The notes: generated by a model from the letters alone, not told the origin. Positions 8,332-17,193 are shown, counted from the stretch's first letter. The stretch is 64,000 nucleotides of DNA from Candidatus Dormiibacterota bacterium (GCA_035544955.1 DASZZN010000005.1:62001-126000); one strand, 5' to 3'. Numbers and translations are program-made.

Positions 8332-9366
8332 TCACCGAGCCGGGATCGCCTGCGGGGCCATGCGAATACGCGCCAGGCGGTCGATGACCTCCTCGGCTTC
8401 GCGGACGATATCGCGCACGATCTGGCCCGCCGGTTTGATGTCGTGTACGAGGCTGACCGACTGGCCGGCCCACCAGGCGATGGCTTCGAGATCGCCAGTG
8501 AAATTGGTACTGGGCATGACGGCTCCGTAGCGTGGAACCTCCCAGGTCTTGCCGGCGCGCGTGATGCTCCCCACGATCTTCCCTTCGCCGGGGCGATATC
8601 CGCTCCGCGGCCTTCCCGCCGCCTCCCATTCGCGCACGATGGCATTACGCAGGACCCGGTGTGGGGCGTCCTTCCAACCGACGTCGAATAGGTCCTCGCT
8701 GTAGATGGTGTCTTCCGCCCGTCCGGTCACGATTCCCTCTTTGTAGATTTGCGGGACGAAGGCCTCGACGCTGGCGACGAATCGGGTGCCCAGCGAAACG
8801 CCCTGCGCGCCAAGGGCCAGCGCCGCGACCAAACCCCGTCCGTCGGCGATACCGCCGGATGCAACCACCGGAACCGGGGCGATCGCGTCGACAACGGCGG
8901 GAACAAGGACGGAGAGTGCCGTCGTGCCTCGCACATGGCCACCGGCTTCGACACCCTGGGCGATCACGAAATCGACGCCCGCGTCGGCCGCCGCGGCCGC
9001 CTCTTGGACCGAGCCGACCTGGATGGCCACCTTCACGCCATTTCTGTGGGCCGGCACGACGTACGGTCGAGGATCACCCCAGAAGAAGACAAGCAGCGGG
9101 ACGCGCTCATCGATGCATGTCTCGATCGGGCCTTCTTCAATCTGTTCGAGGATGACGTTGACACCGAATGGCTTCGCTGTCAGGGCTCGCACCCGCTGGA
9201 TCTGTTCGCGCAGGTAGGGGAGTGGATAGCGAGCCCCGCCGCCCAACACGCCGAAGGCACCGGCGTTCGACACGGCCGCAACCAGCTCTGGCCCGGCACC
9301 GGCGCCAAAGCCCACCGAAAGAATCGGGTGCTCGATGCCAAGGCGCTCGCACAGCTTCGTCTTCAT
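8332..9366 (-). CDS. Nitronate monooxygenase family FMN enzyme
   Basis: 344-residue TIM-barrel flavoprotein of the 2-nitropropane dioxygenase/nitronate monooxygenase family, which oxidises nitronates with O2 using FMN. Visible elements: SVGFGAGAGPELVAAVSNAGAFGVLGGG at the N-terminus, VIAQGVEAGGHVRG (Gly-His catalytic region), PVVASGGIADGRGLVAALALGAQGVSLGTRF (phosphate-binding loops of FMN). The C-terminal stretch after about residue 220 is family-typical. ATG 9366 is set by AAGGAGG seven to eight bases upstream. The physiological substrate in this organism is unknown; related enzymes detoxify propionate-3-nitronate or act as enoyl reductases. Confidence 0.88.
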   Translation of the reverse strand: MKTKLCERLGIEHPILSVGFGAGAGPELVAAVSNAGAFGVLGGGARYPLPYLREQIQRVRALTAKPFGVNVILEQIEEGPIETCIDERVPLLVFFWGDPRPYVVPAHRNGVKVAIQVGSVQEAAAAADAGVDFVIAQGVEAGGHVRGTTALSVLVPAVVDAIAPVPVVASGGIADGRGLVAALALGAQGVSLGTRFVASVEAFVPQIYKEGIVTGRAEDTIYSEDLFDVGWKDAPHRVLRNAIVREWEAAGRPRSGYRPGEGKIVGSITRAGKTWEVPRYGAVMPSTNFTGDLEAIAWWAGQSVSLVHDIKPAGQIVRDIVREAEEVIDRLARIRMAPQAIPAR

Positions 9367-9419
9367 CGAATTCCCTCCTTGCCGCCCGGCTTGCCGGACC
9401 GGACACCGCTCAGCCTAGG

Positions 9420-9746
9420 CTAGCGCGGCGGCATAATCGGCGGAGGCGCGAGGTTCATGTCGTTGAAATCCGCATGCGTGTTGACGTAGGACTCGCTGTC
9501 GACGATCTGCGTCTTGAGGAGCGCGAGCCTGGCCGCGCTGTCGCCCAATTGGCACCTGGCATAGCGGTGCCTTAGCTCGTCCCAGAACATTCCAACCGTG
9601 AGATTCACGCAGGAGCCGCCGGTGACCGCCGAATGATCGCCGACCTGGTCCGACGTCGATTTAACGCGCTCGAACGTAGGGCATTCCCGGAAGTCATCCG
9701 GAAAGGGACGCGAGTAGGGGCAGGCATCGTTTGGGAGCTTCCCGAT
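9420..9746 (-). CDS. Small Cys-motif protein, no canonical start
   Basis: The open frame runs from TAA at 9752-9750 to the stop at 9420. It encodes ACPYSRPFPDDFRECPTFERV, then TGGSCVNLTVG and HRYARCQLGDSAARL, i.e. four cysteines in a C-x13-C ... C ... C pattern with the RPFPDDF core that I recall from small uncharacterised actinobacterial-type proteins; the cysteines could hold zinc or an Fe-S cluster. The only canonical start, GTG 9608, would remove the first three cysteines. The in-frame ATC 9746-9744 would give (M)GKLPNDACPYSRPF, but here no good -10 box stands 6 nt upstream. Truncation upstream is also possible. No signal peptide visible. Confidence 0.5.
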   Translation of the reverse strand: MGKLPNDACPYSRPFPDDFRECPTFERVKSTSDQVGDHSAVTGGSCVNLTVGMFWDELRHRYARCQLGDSAARLALLKTQIVDSESYVNTHADFNDMNLAPPPIMPPR

Positions 9747-9834
9747 TCCTTATCCACACCACGTCTGGACCGTGTGTGTCAACGCGTCGAGTTCACGCCG
9801 GCACGTTATTGCTGAGCTTGGTCGCGGGGCGCGG

Positions 9835-9860
9835 GCCCGGGCCCAACGCGGGGCCCGGGC
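9835..9860 (-). terminator. GC-rich hairpin after cupredoxin gene
   Basis: GCCCGGGCCC and GGGCCCGGGC form a perfect 10-bp stem around a 6-nt loop, with an outer GGTC/GACC pair. It lies just downstream of the stop at 9871 for the minus-strand gene. There is no clear T-run, so termination would rest on stem strength. Confidence 0.5.
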
Positions 9861-9870
9861 TCCCAGACCG

Positions 9871-11079
9871 TTAGCTACCGACCGTGATCGTGCCGGTCAT
9901 CCAGTCGTGGATGGCGCAGAAATATTGGTGCGCGCCCAGGGCGCCGGCCTTGACCGACCAGTGATCGGCGCCCAGTGCGCCGTAGTACTGGGCGTAGCTG
10001 GAGCCAACGATCAAGCCGGAGTCGGTGGTGTCCGCGAGCAGCGCGCCGGAGACCTGGCTTCCCGGATCGCCGATGAGTTCCACCGGGAAAATGCCTGGCT
10101 CGGGCTCGGGTGCACCGGACGGGCAGATTGGCTGCTGGTCCGGGCCGGACAGCGGCGCATAACTCGTCTCACAATCAACGCCGAACGGCGAGACCGGTGC
10201 GAACTCTACCGTGTGAATGACGTTCGTCTGCCACTGATAGCGCACCATGTCGCCGGGCTTGAGGCTGAGGTTCGAGGGCAGCATGTCGTGGATCGCGATG
10301 TGCCGATCGCGGCTGGTGACGCCAACGTGGACGTTGTACACCGTGGGCCCCGAATCGTGTTGCTCTGCCTCGACCTGGTTGGCCTCGTTATACAGCGCGA
10401 CGGCCTCGCGCTGAGCGCGACGGAACTGCACCGCCGCCAGGCGGTCGATCTGACTCTGAGATTGAATGTCGCGATTGCCCCGCACGACGTTGAGCGTGCC
10501 GCGCATTCCCGGATGAAGGTGACAGAAGTAGGTATATGTTCCGGGCGCGGCATCGATTTGGATGAACCAGTCCGGCGACTTCGCGACAAAGCCGGGATCC
10601 GATGGGGCTGTGCCAATGAAGACACAGTGGGTCTTCGCCGTTTGGCCACAGGATGGCGTGCCGCCGAAGCCCAGAAAAACCGCGGGCCCGAGCACGATTT
10701 TCGGTCCGCCCGAACCGAGCGCGTTTCCTTCGACGGCGGTGACCTCGTCAGGTGTGAACAGCGGCAACGCCTGCCGGGCCGCAGCTTCGTTCGACGCCAC
10801 CTGGATCAGGTGGTCGGGGATGGCGAAGTGGAAATCCACGGTATCGCCCTGATGGACCTTGATGGACCTCGTGAAGAAGTCGGTGTACTCGAAGACCTTC
10901 GGCTGCACGCCGGGGGGCGCGGTGGAGCGCCCGTTGGAATCGAGTTGCTGGTTCGCCGGATCAGCATGGTCGACGCCGATGGTGAAAGTCTGCGCCGACG
11001 CTGCTGACGCGGTCACAGGGACCCCCATCCAGATCACGGTTGATAGGCCGGCGATCCCGGCCAGCGCTCGTAGACGCAT
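9871..11079 (-). CDS. Secreted two-domain cupredoxin (blue copper protein)
   Basis: 402 residues. ATG 11079 follows GAGGAGG at 4-5 nt and starts a Sec signal peptide (MRLRALAGIAGLSTVIWMGV...ASAASA), so the protein is exported. Two plastocyanin-like domains follow. Each ends in a type 1 copper loop: YFCHLHPGMRG (about residue 210) and YFCAIHDWMTG (near the C-terminus), both Cys-x2-His-x3/4-Met arrangements; upstream His ligands are likely in FHFAIPDHLIQV and TNVIHTVEF. It would carry electrons or store copper outside the membrane. It stands alone as a transcription unit, divergent from a LuxR regulator. It lacks the third domain and trinuclear-site histidines of multicopper oxidases. Confidence 0.8.
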   Translation of the reverse strand: MRLRALAGIAGLSTVIWMGVPVTASAASAQTFTIGVDHADPANQQLDSNGRSTAPPGVQPKVFEYTDFFTRSIKVHQGDTVDFHFAIPDHLIQVASNEAAARQALPLFTPDEVTAVEGNALGSGGPKIVLGPAVFLGFGGTPSCGQTAKTHCVFIGTAPSDPGFVAKSPDWFIQIDAAPGTYTYFCHLHPGMRGTLNVVRGNRDIQSQSQIDRLAAVQFRRAQREAVALYNEANQVEAEQHDSGPTVYNVHVGVTSRDRHIAIHDMLPSNLSLKPGDMVRYQWQTNVIHTVEFAPVSPFGVDCETSYAPLSGPDQQPICPSGAPEPEPGIFPVELIGDPGSQVSGALLADTTDSGLIVGSSYAQYYGALGADHWSVKAGALGAHQYFCAIHDWMTGTITVGS

Positions 11080-11192
11080 GTTCCCTCCTCGGTGCCCTGG
11101 GCACCACCTACCGTCGCCCCCAGCCTGTCTACGCTGGACGATCCGTGGCGTCAATACGCCACAAGGCGTATGCTGCCTGCCAGGAGAGGGCC

Positions 11193-11969
11193 TTGGAGCG
11201 GTTGGGACCGTCGGACTATCAGTCGGTGCTGAACGTCGTACGCGAAATCCATGAGATCGAGCGTATGGACGACTTTCCGCATCGGGCGATGGCCGGCATC
11301 GGCCGCCTCATCGAAAGCGACCTGCTGACCTACAACGAGATCGATACGCGGCGTCGGCGCGCCTTTATGGTCCAGGAGCCTGCCGGTGCCATCGGTGCTA
11401 CCCAGCTCCAGACCTTCGAGCGGCTTGCCCACCAGCATCCCTTGATCAACCACTACGCGCGCATCCGCGACAGCCGGCCCCGAAAGATTTCCGACTTTCT
11501 CAGCCTCGCGGAATTCCGGCGGCTCGACCTGTACCAGGAATTCTTTCGCGATGTCGCGGTCAGCTATCAGATGGCCGTGACGATCCCCTCCGCAAACGCC
11601 CTGGTCATCGGTATTGCCCTCAATCGTGCCCGGCGAGATTTCTCGGAGCGTGACCGATCAGTGCTCGACCTATTGCGGCCGCACCTGGTGCAGGCGTACC
11701 GGAATATCGCCGAACGAGGCACACTCCAAGAGCGCGCCGAAGCCGCTGAGCGAGCGATCTGGGCCGAATCGGCCACCGTCCTCGCCTCGCTGACGACGCG
11801 AGAACACGAGATCCTCGTGCTCGTCGCGGGCGGCAAGACGAACCCGCAGATCGCCGGCCGCCTCTTGGTCAGCCCGCGGACCGTGCAAAAGCACCTCGAG
11901 CACGTCTATGACAAGCTCGGCGTCCGCACGAGGACGGCGGCCGCGATGAAGTTGGGCCAGGCCTCCTAG
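11193..11969 (+). CDS. LuxR-family transcriptional regulator
   Basis: 258 residues if started at TTG 11193, which follows AGGAG at a 6-nt gap; the frame is open further upstream (GTG 11145). The C-terminal GerE helix-turn-helix is clear: TTREHEILVLVAGGKTNPQI, then AGRLLVSPRTVQKHLEHVYD and KLGVRTRTAAAMKL. The N-terminal 190 residues form a PAS/GAF-like sensing region (REIHEIERMDDFPHRAMAGI, SFYQ-like DLYQEFFRDVAVSYQMAVTI) with no receiver aspartate, so it is not a classical response regulator. It is divergent from the cupredoxin gene and may control it; its stop overlaps the stop of the CitB-like regulator by four bases. Ligand unknown. Confidence 0.8.
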   Translation: MERLGPSDYQSVLNVVREIHEIERMDDFPHRAMAGIGRLIESDLLTYNEIDTRRRRAFMVQEPAGAIGATQLQTFERLAHQHPLINHYARIRDSRPRKISDFLSLAEFRRLDLYQEFFRDVAVSYQMAVTIPSANALVIGIALNRARRDFSERDRSVLDLLRPHLVQAYRNIAERGTLQERAEAAERAIWAESATVLASLTTREHEILVLVAGGKTNPQIAGRLLVSPRTVQKHLEHVYDKLGVRTRTAAAMKLGQAS

Positions 11970-12670
11970 GGCGTCGGTCGGGCCATCGAGCCGGCCGCGA
12001 CCAGGTGATAGCGGTGCTCGGGCCGCCCGGGTGATCCGTAGCGCATCACGACTTCCACCCGGCCCGACTGCACCAGGTGGTCGAGATAGCGCCGAGCGGT
12101 GACGCGGCTGAGGCTGGCGACGTCGGCAACCTCGACCGCCGCCAGGTCGCGCCCGGCCTCCTGCAGGATGCGAGTGACCAGGTCAAGCGTCGGTCGCGAG
12201 AGGCCCTTGGGCAGCGTCTCGCCGCCGCCGCCGTGCCTGAGGATCGTGTAAAGCGTGTCGACCGCGTGCTGATCCGCCTCTGAGAGTTGCTTGAGCCGCT
12301 GGTGCATCGCGGCGTAGCTGCGCAGCTTCTCCTCGAGAGCGGCGAATCGAAACGGCTTGATCAGGTAGTGGACGACACCGCCGTGCATCGCGGCCCGCAG
12401 ACTCTCCACGTCGCGGGCGGCCGTAATGGCGATCACGTCGACGCGAGACGCGCCGCCTTCGCGGATGGTGCGCATCACGTCCAGTCCCGAGATGTCTGGC
12501 AGATAGATGTCGAGCAGGACGAGGTCGGGTTTGACTTGTGTGATCAGTCGCAACGCATCGCCACCCGTTCCGGCCTCCCCAACGACGGTGAAGCCCGGCA
12601 TCTTCTCGACGTAGGCGCGGTGCAGGGCGGCTACCCGGAAGTCGTCATCGACGATCAGGGTCCGGATCAA
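11966..12670 (-). CDS. CitB/DcuR-like response regulator
   Basis: 234 residues. Receiver domain 1-120 with acidic pocket DDD at 8-10, phosphorylation Asp54 (LVLLDIYLPD) and Lys in HYLIKPFRF; then a winged helix-turn-helix of the CitB type (LSRVTARRYLDHLVQSGRVE) that recognises DNA. TTG 12670 overlaps the sensor-kinase stop in TTGA, indicating translational coupling. The family regulates transport and use of citrate or C4-dicarboxylates; the ABC importer genes starting at 14388 are the natural candidate target, by position only. Confidence 0.88.
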   Translation of the reverse strand: MIRTLIVDDDFRVAALHRAYVEKMPGFTVVGEAGTGGDALRLITQVKPDLVLLDIYLPDISGLDVMRTIREGGASRVDVIAITAARDVESLRAAMHGGVVHYLIKPFRFAALEEKLRSYAAMHQRLKQLSEADQHAVDTLYTILRHGGGGETLPKGLSRPTLDLVTRILQEAGRDLAAVEVADVASLSRVTARRYLDHLVQSGRVEVVMRYGSPGRPEHRYHLVAAGSMARPTP

Positions 12671-14283
12671 GGCGTTGCCACCGATACCGGTTTTGTGAAA
12701 AGGGGCAGTCGGACGGTAAACAGGGCGCCACCCTGGTTGACGACGGTGACCTCACCGCCGCGACGCGCGGCGACCTGCTGCACGAGAGCGAGGCCGAGTC
12801 CGCGGCGCGAGCCGGGATCCGCCACCTTTGTCGTGTAGCCCTCGGAGAAGATCTGCCCTAGGTGAGCCGGTCCGATCCCAGGGCCGGAATCGTGCACCTG
12901 GATCACGACGTCGCCGTCGGCCTTGTGGATCGAGACTTCAACCCAGCGCGCGCCACCGTTCGACGAGGTGGCGGCCGCGTCCAGCGCGTTGTCGATCAGG
13001 TTTCCGACCACCGTGATCAAGTCGCGCGGGTGACCAGCGTCGCCGTCGAGGCGGCTCTCGGGCGACAGCCGAAATTGGATGCCGCGCTCGGCGGCCACGG
13101 CAGACTTTCCGAGCAAGAGCGCGCCGAGCACCGGGTCGCCCACCCGCTCGAGCAACGACTCGGTGAGTTCCTGCGACACGCTCGATGATTCGGTCGTCAG
13201 CTGGATCGCTTCCTCCTGGCGTCCGAGCTCGATCATCCCCGCGATGGTGTGCAGCCGATTGGAGAAGTCGTGCGCCTGTGCGCGCAACGCCTCGCTCACG
13301 CTGCGCGCATTGTCCAGCTCGCGCAGCAGGTTCTCGAGCTCGGTGCGATCCCGGAAGGTCGCGACATGTCCGATCGTGCGCCCGCGCACCACGACCGGCA
13401 TCCTGCTCACCACCAGCACACGGTCGGCGGCGAGCACCACCTCGTCGGCGCCGGTGATCTCACCGGTCAGCAGTTCGCGGACTCGCCCCGGAGGCAGAAC
13501 CTCCGTGAGCGGCCGTCCCTGGCTGTCCGCGGACAGCCGGAGCAGTCGGCGTGCCTCGTCGTTGATCAGCGTGATGCGGCCTTCGATATCGGTCGCGACG
13601 GTTCCTTCGCGGATCCCATGCAGGCTCGCCTCGCGTTGTTCGAGGAGCGCCGCGATCTCGCCCGGCTCCAGGCCGAAGGTCTGCCGCTTGAGCCGCTGCG
13701 CAAGAAAGATTGATCCGGCGACGCCGAGGGCGAGGGCCACGAGCATGTACAGGACAAGCTGCGGAAGCATAGCCGCGAGCTGCTGCGAAAGTGTTCCTTC
13801 GGTGAAGCCGACCGACACGATTCCGATGACGCGGCCCTGCCCGTCGAAGATCGGTGCCTTTCCGCGCGCTGACGGGCCGAGGGTGCCCTGCTCGACACCC
13901 TTCCATGGCTTTCCGGCGAGGACGGTGCGGAAGTCCTCATCGATCGGCTTGCCGATCAATGCCGAATTCGGGTGGGAGTAGCGGACCCCATTCACGCCGG
14001 CGATCACGACGAAGCTTGCGCCCGACGCCTTACGGATCCCCTCAGCGAGCGGCTGTAGGGTTCGGGACGGATCCGAGTCGCGGAGTCCGTCGCCCACGGA
14101 TGGCATGCCGGCTACCGATTGCGCGATGGTGAGCGAGCGCTGCTCGTAGCGCTGATCGAGCTGCCGGCTTTCGTTGAGGTAAGACGCGGCGGCGCCAATA
14201 ATCAGCGCTCCCAGTACGATCGCGAGCTGGAAGACGAGGATCTGCGACGCCAGGCTGAGGCGAGGTCGGCGCACCGACCTCAT
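12667..14283 (-). CDS. CitA/DcuS-like sensor histidine kinase
   Basis: 538 residues. TM1 about 14-34, extracytoplasmic single-Cache sensor domain about 35-170 (VIAGVNGVRYSHPNSALIGK, GRVIGIVSVGFTEG), TM2 about 175-195, a PAS domain (LHGIREGTVATDIEGRITLI), an SpoOB-type H box (ALRAQAHDFSNRLHTIAGM) and an ATPase domain with N box VVGNLIDNALDA and G boxes DSGPGIG and RRGLGLALV. This is the CitA/DcuS family that binds citrate, malate or related carboxylates outside the membrane. It is coupled to the regulator gene behind it and divergent from the NitT/TauT-type importer, 105 bp away. Ligand is not readable from sequence. Confidence 0.9.
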   Translation of the reverse strand: MRSVRRPRLSLASQILVFQLAIVLGALIIGAAASYLNESRQLDQRYEQRSLTIAQSVAGMPSVGDGLRDSDPSRTLQPLAEGIRKASGASFVVIAGVNGVRYSHPNSALIGKPIDEDFRTVLAGKPWKGVEQGTLGPSARGKAPIFDGQGRVIGIVSVGFTEGTLSQQLAAMLPQLVLYMLVALALGVAGSIFLAQRLKRQTFGLEPGEIAALLEQREASLHGIREGTVATDIEGRITLINDEARRLLRLSADSQGRPLTEVLPPGRVRELLTGEITGADEVVLAADRVLVVSRMPVVVRGRTIGHVATFRDRTELENLLRELDNARSVSEALRAQAHDFSNRLHTIAGMIELGRQEEAIQLTTESSSVSQELTESLLERVGDPVLGALLLGKSAVAAERGIQFRLSPESRLDGDAGHPRDLITVVGNLIDNALDAAATSSNGGARWVEVSIHKADGDVVIQVHDSGPGIGPAHLGQIFSEGYTTKVADPGSRRGLGLALVQQVAARRGGEVTVVNQGGALFTVRLPLFTKPVSVATP

Positions 14284-14374
14284 CGTATCCCGTCGTCACG
14301 AGTGCCGGCAGCGACCATAACGACCACAACGGTCGCAAACTCCGCAAGGCTATTCAGCGGCCGTCCGGCCCATT

Positions 14375-14380
14375 TACGGT
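14375..14380 (+). promoter_or_regulatory. -10 box before ABC ATPase gene
   Basis: TACGGT, then seven bases, then ATG 14388. The spacing predicts a leaderless transcript. No clear -35 box. Confidence 0.45.
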
Positions 14381-14387
14381 AGCGGCA

Positions 14388-15197
14388 ATGGCCGGGCCGG
14401 CGATCGAGCTGCGTGGCGTCACGAAGCGCTTCGCCACGCCCAAAGGGGGCATCTACACGGCGTTGCGCGACCTGACGCTGGACGTGGCGCCGGGCGAGTT
14501 CTGCGCCGTGGTCGGGCCGACCGGCTGTGGGAAGTCGACGACGCTGGCGCTGATTTCCGGCCTCGAGCTGGCCAGCGCCGGCGAGGTTCGGGTCGAGGGC
14601 CGCCCGGTCAAGGGCATCACCGAGGGCGTCGGTTACGTCTTTCAGAGCGATGCCGTCTTCCCCTGGAAGACCGTCCTGGAGAACGTCGCGGCCGGTCCCC
14701 GTTACCACGGTGCAGCGGGCCGCGACGCCCGGGTCCGGGCGAGGGAGTGGATCACTCGCGTTGGGCTTGCCGGCTTCGAGGATCGCTACCCGCACCAGCT
14801 GTCCGGCGGCATGCGCAAGCGGGTTGGTCTGGCGCAAAGCCTGATCAATGGTCCACGCATCCTACTCATGGACGAGCCGTTCTCCGCCCTCGATGTCCAG
14901 ACGCGGAGCCTGATGGAGAACGAACTGCTGTCCCTCTGGTCATCGACGTCGGCGTCAGTGGTTTTCGTTACGCATGACCTGGAGGAAGCGATTGCGCTCG
15001 CCGATCGGGTGGTTGTTATCACCGCCGGTCCGGGAACGGTCAAGGGTACTTATGAGGTCGACCTGCCCCGGCCGAGGAACGTCGCCGAGATTCGCTTTCA
15101 GCCGCGATTCACCCAGATCTACGAGGCGATCTGGAGTCAGCTGCGCGACGAGGTGTTGGTGAGTTATGAGCGTCAGAAGCACGCTGCCGCGGTCTAG
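14388..15197 (+). CDS. NitT/TauT-type ABC importer ATPase
   Basis: 269 residues. Walker A GPTGCGKSTTL, Q loop YVFQSDAVFPWKT, signature LSGGMRKRVGLAQSL, Walker B ILLMDEPFSALD and the H switch FVTHDLEEAIALADR are all present. The FPWKTVLENV wording is typical of the nitrate/taurine/sulfonate/pyrimidine-precursor branch. It is the first gene of an ATPase-permease-binding protein operon; its 3' end overlaps the permease start. ATG 14388 has a -10 box seven bases upstream rather than a ribosome binding site. Confidence 0.93.
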   Translation: MAGPAIELRGVTKRFATPKGGIYTALRDLTLDVAPGEFCAVVGPTGCGKSTTLALISGLELASAGEVRVEGRPVKGITEGVGYVFQSDAVFPWKTVLENVAAGPRYHGAAGRDARVRAREWITRVGLAGFEDRYPHQLSGGMRKRVGLAQSLINGPRILLMDEPFSALDVQTRSLMENELLSLWSSTSASVVFVTHDLEEAIALADRVVVITAGPGTVKGTYEVDLPRPRNVAEIRFQPRFTQIYEAIWSQLRDEVLVSYERQKHAAAV

Positions 15198-16083
15198 CGT
15201 GGTCGGATCCAACCCGAACCCGCCTCTGCAAGCGGTGGAGGCGAATCCGATCGATGCCGAGCTGACGGCACGCCGGGCACGGGCCGCGCGCCGCCGGCGC
15301 GTGATCGTCTACACGCTGCGCCTGGCGTTCGCGGTGGTCTGGATCGGCAGCTGGGAGCTATCGACCCGCCTTAACTGGGTGGACCCCTTCTTTGTCGGCA
15401 TGCCATCGGGCGTGGTGCAGCGGTTGTGGACCTGGATCACCGACGGAACAGCCCTGGGGCCGCTCTGGCTGCAGGCCGCCGTGACGATGGAGGAAGCGGT
15501 CGTGGGCTTCATCATCGGCTCGGCGCTGGGCGTGGTCTTCGGCATCCTGCTGGGCCGCATCGAGCTTCTGGCGGAAACGCTCTCGCCCTTCATCAAGGCC
15601 GCGAACGCCATCCCGCGTGTCGTTCTCGGCTCACTCTTCGCCATCATGTTCGGTTTGTCACTCTGGGGCAAAGCGGCGACGGCCGTGGTGCTCGTGTTCT
15701 TCGTCGTCTTCTTCAACGCCTTCCAGGGCGTGCGTGAGGTGGACCGCAACCTGATCGCGAATGCACGGATCCTCGGGGCCAACAACCGCCGCCTGACGAC
15801 CGAGATCATCATCCCGTCGGCCCTGTCCTGGATTCTCGCCAGCCTCCACATCAGTTTCGGCCTCGCCATCGTCGGCGCCGTGGTCGGGGAACTGTTCGGC
15901 GCAACCGCGGGCCTCGGCCAACTCATCTACAACGCCGGACACACCTTCGACGTCAATGGCGTGTTCGCGGGCATGTTCGTGCTGGCTGTCCTCGCGCTCA
16001 TTGCGGAGGGGCTCATCAGCGCGCTCGAAAACCGGCTCATCAAGTGGCGACCCAGTCGTGTCAGCGGCGAAATACCGATTTAG
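15166..16083 (+). CDS. NitT/TauT-type ABC importer permease
   Basis: 305 residues from ATG 15166, which overlaps the ATPase gene by 32 bp; GTG 15199, two bases after the ATPase stop, is an alternative start. About six membrane segments, the first near residues 47-65. The cytoplasmic EAA loop reads NARILGANNRRLTTEIIIP, contacting the ATPase. Family members form a homodimer in the inner membrane. Directly followed by the binding protein gene after a GGAGGAG ribosome site. Confidence 0.9.
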   Translation: MSVRSTLPRSSVVGSNPNPPLQAVEANPIDAELTARRARAARRRRVIVYTLRLAFAVVWIGSWELSTRLNWVDPFFVGMPSGVVQRLWTWITDGTALGPLWLQAAVTMEEAVVGFIIGSALGVVFGILLGRIELLAETLSPFIKAANAIPRVVLGSLFAIMFGLSLWGKAATAVVLVFFVVFFNAFQGVREVDRNLIANARILGANNRRLTTEIIIPSALSWILASLHISFGLAIVGAVVGELFGATAGLGQLIYNAGHTFDVNGVFAGMFVLAVLALIAEGLISALENRLIKWRPSRVSGEIPI

Positions 16084-16099
16084 GGAGGAGAAACGATCA

Positions 16100-17143
16100 A
16101 TGCACGGACTCAGTCGTAAAGCGTTTCTGGCGGCGGGGGCGATGGTTGTCCTCGGCGCCTGCGGAAGTTCGGCGAACAACGCCGGCGGAGGCAGCTCGCC
16201 CGCCGCGATGACGCCGGTCGACCTCAAGATGATGGTCGGCGGACTCAACAAACAGATTTATCTGCCGAACATGCTCGCTAAGCAACTCGGCTACTTCGAC
16301 GAGCAGAAGATCAACATCACCCTGGTGGACGAGGGGTCCGGACAGGGGACCGAGCTCGAGGTCGTCGCCGGCAACGTCGACGCGGGCTCGGGCGCGTACA
16401 GCCATCCGATCGAGCTCAACGCCCTGGGGAAAAAGATCGAGACGATCTGCCAGTTCGGCATCGCGCCGGGTGAGGCGGAGATGGTCGCGAGCAGCAAGGC
16501 CGGCTCCATCAAGTCGGCCGCGGACCTCAAGGGGAAAAAGCTGGGGGTCACCGACATCGGCTCGGGTACACACACGATCAGCCTGGCGCTCCTCGGGAAG
16601 GCCGGCTACAAGGGATCCGACGCAACCTTCGTGGCGGTCGGCGCAGGCAACACGTTCATCGCGGCCATCAAGAACGGTCAGATCGATGCCGGCATGACGA
16701 CCGAGCCGACCATCACCCGGCTGCTGCAGAGTGGCGACGCGAAGGTTCTGATCGACCTCCGCACGCCTGAGACGACCCGCGCGGCCCTTGGCGGTGACTA
16801 CCCATTCATCGGCATCTTCGCCAAAAACGACTGGGTGAACAGCCACAAGGACGTCGCCCAGCGGTTGGTCAACGTCTACGTGAAGACGCTGAAGTGGATG
16901 AAGGCCCACACGGCGGCCGAGATCGCCGACAAGATGCCGGCCGACTACCTAGTTCCGAGCAAGGACCTGTATGTGTCGGCGCTCCAGAACCAGCTGTCCA
17001 TCTTCGGGACCGACTGCAAGATGCCGGCCGCCGGGCCGCAGACCGTCTTGAGTATCGAGCAGAACTTTGTCTCGAGCTTCAAGGGCAAGAACGCCAACCT
17101 CCCGGAGACGTTCACGAACGAATTCGCCAACAAGGCGAGCTAA
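16100..17143 (+). CDS. NMT1/SsuA-like substrate-binding lipoprotein
   Basis: 347 residues. ATG 16100 is fixed by GGGAGGAG eleven bases upstream. The N-terminus MHGLSRKAFLAAGAMVVLGAC is a lipoprotein signal with an LGAC lipobox, so the mature protein is tethered by Cys21; LSRKAF hints at, but does not meet, a twin-arginine motif. The mature part is an NMT1-like two-lobe binding protein (VGGLNKQIYLPNMLAKQLGY, GAYSHPIELNALGK, LKGKKLGVTDIGSGTHTISL, QIDAGMTTEPTITRLL). Possible ligands of this family include sulfonates, nitrate, pyrimidine precursors and aromatics; the CitA-like sensor next door might argue for an organic acid. Undecided. Confidence 0.9.
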   Translation: MHGLSRKAFLAAGAMVVLGACGSSANNAGGGSSPAAMTPVDLKMMVGGLNKQIYLPNMLAKQLGYFDEQKINITLVDEGSGQGTELEVVAGNVDAGSGAYSHPIELNALGKKIETICQFGIAPGEAEMVASSKAGSIKSAADLKGKKLGVTDIGSGTHTISLALLGKAGYKGSDATFVAVGAGNTFIAAIKNGQIDAGMTTEPTITRLLQSGDAKVLIDLRTPETTRAALGGDYPFIGIFAKNDWVNSHKDVAQRLVNVYVKTLKWMKAHTAAEIADKMPADYLVPSKDLYVSALQNQLSIFGTDCKMPAAGPQTVLSIEQNFVSSFKGKNANLPETFTNEFANKAS

Positions 17144-17168
17144 CTCGCGTTGACGACCCCCACCCCGA

Positions 17169-17193
17169 CCCTCCCCCCCACAAGGGGGGAGGG
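17169..17193. terminator. C/G-run hairpin between convergent genes
   Basis: CCCTCCCCCC and GGGGGGAGGG form a perfect 10-bp stem with a 5-nt loop, between the stop of the binding protein gene (17143) and that of the DinB-like gene (17208). Works as a candidate bidirectional terminator; similar sequences lie at 47002 and 55558. Confidence 0.55.

Noticed and set aside
9871-11079. Multicopper oxidase or copper nitrite reductase
   Set aside because: Two type 1 copper loops are visible but no HxH pairs for type 2/3 copper sites; it is a two-domain cupredoxin.
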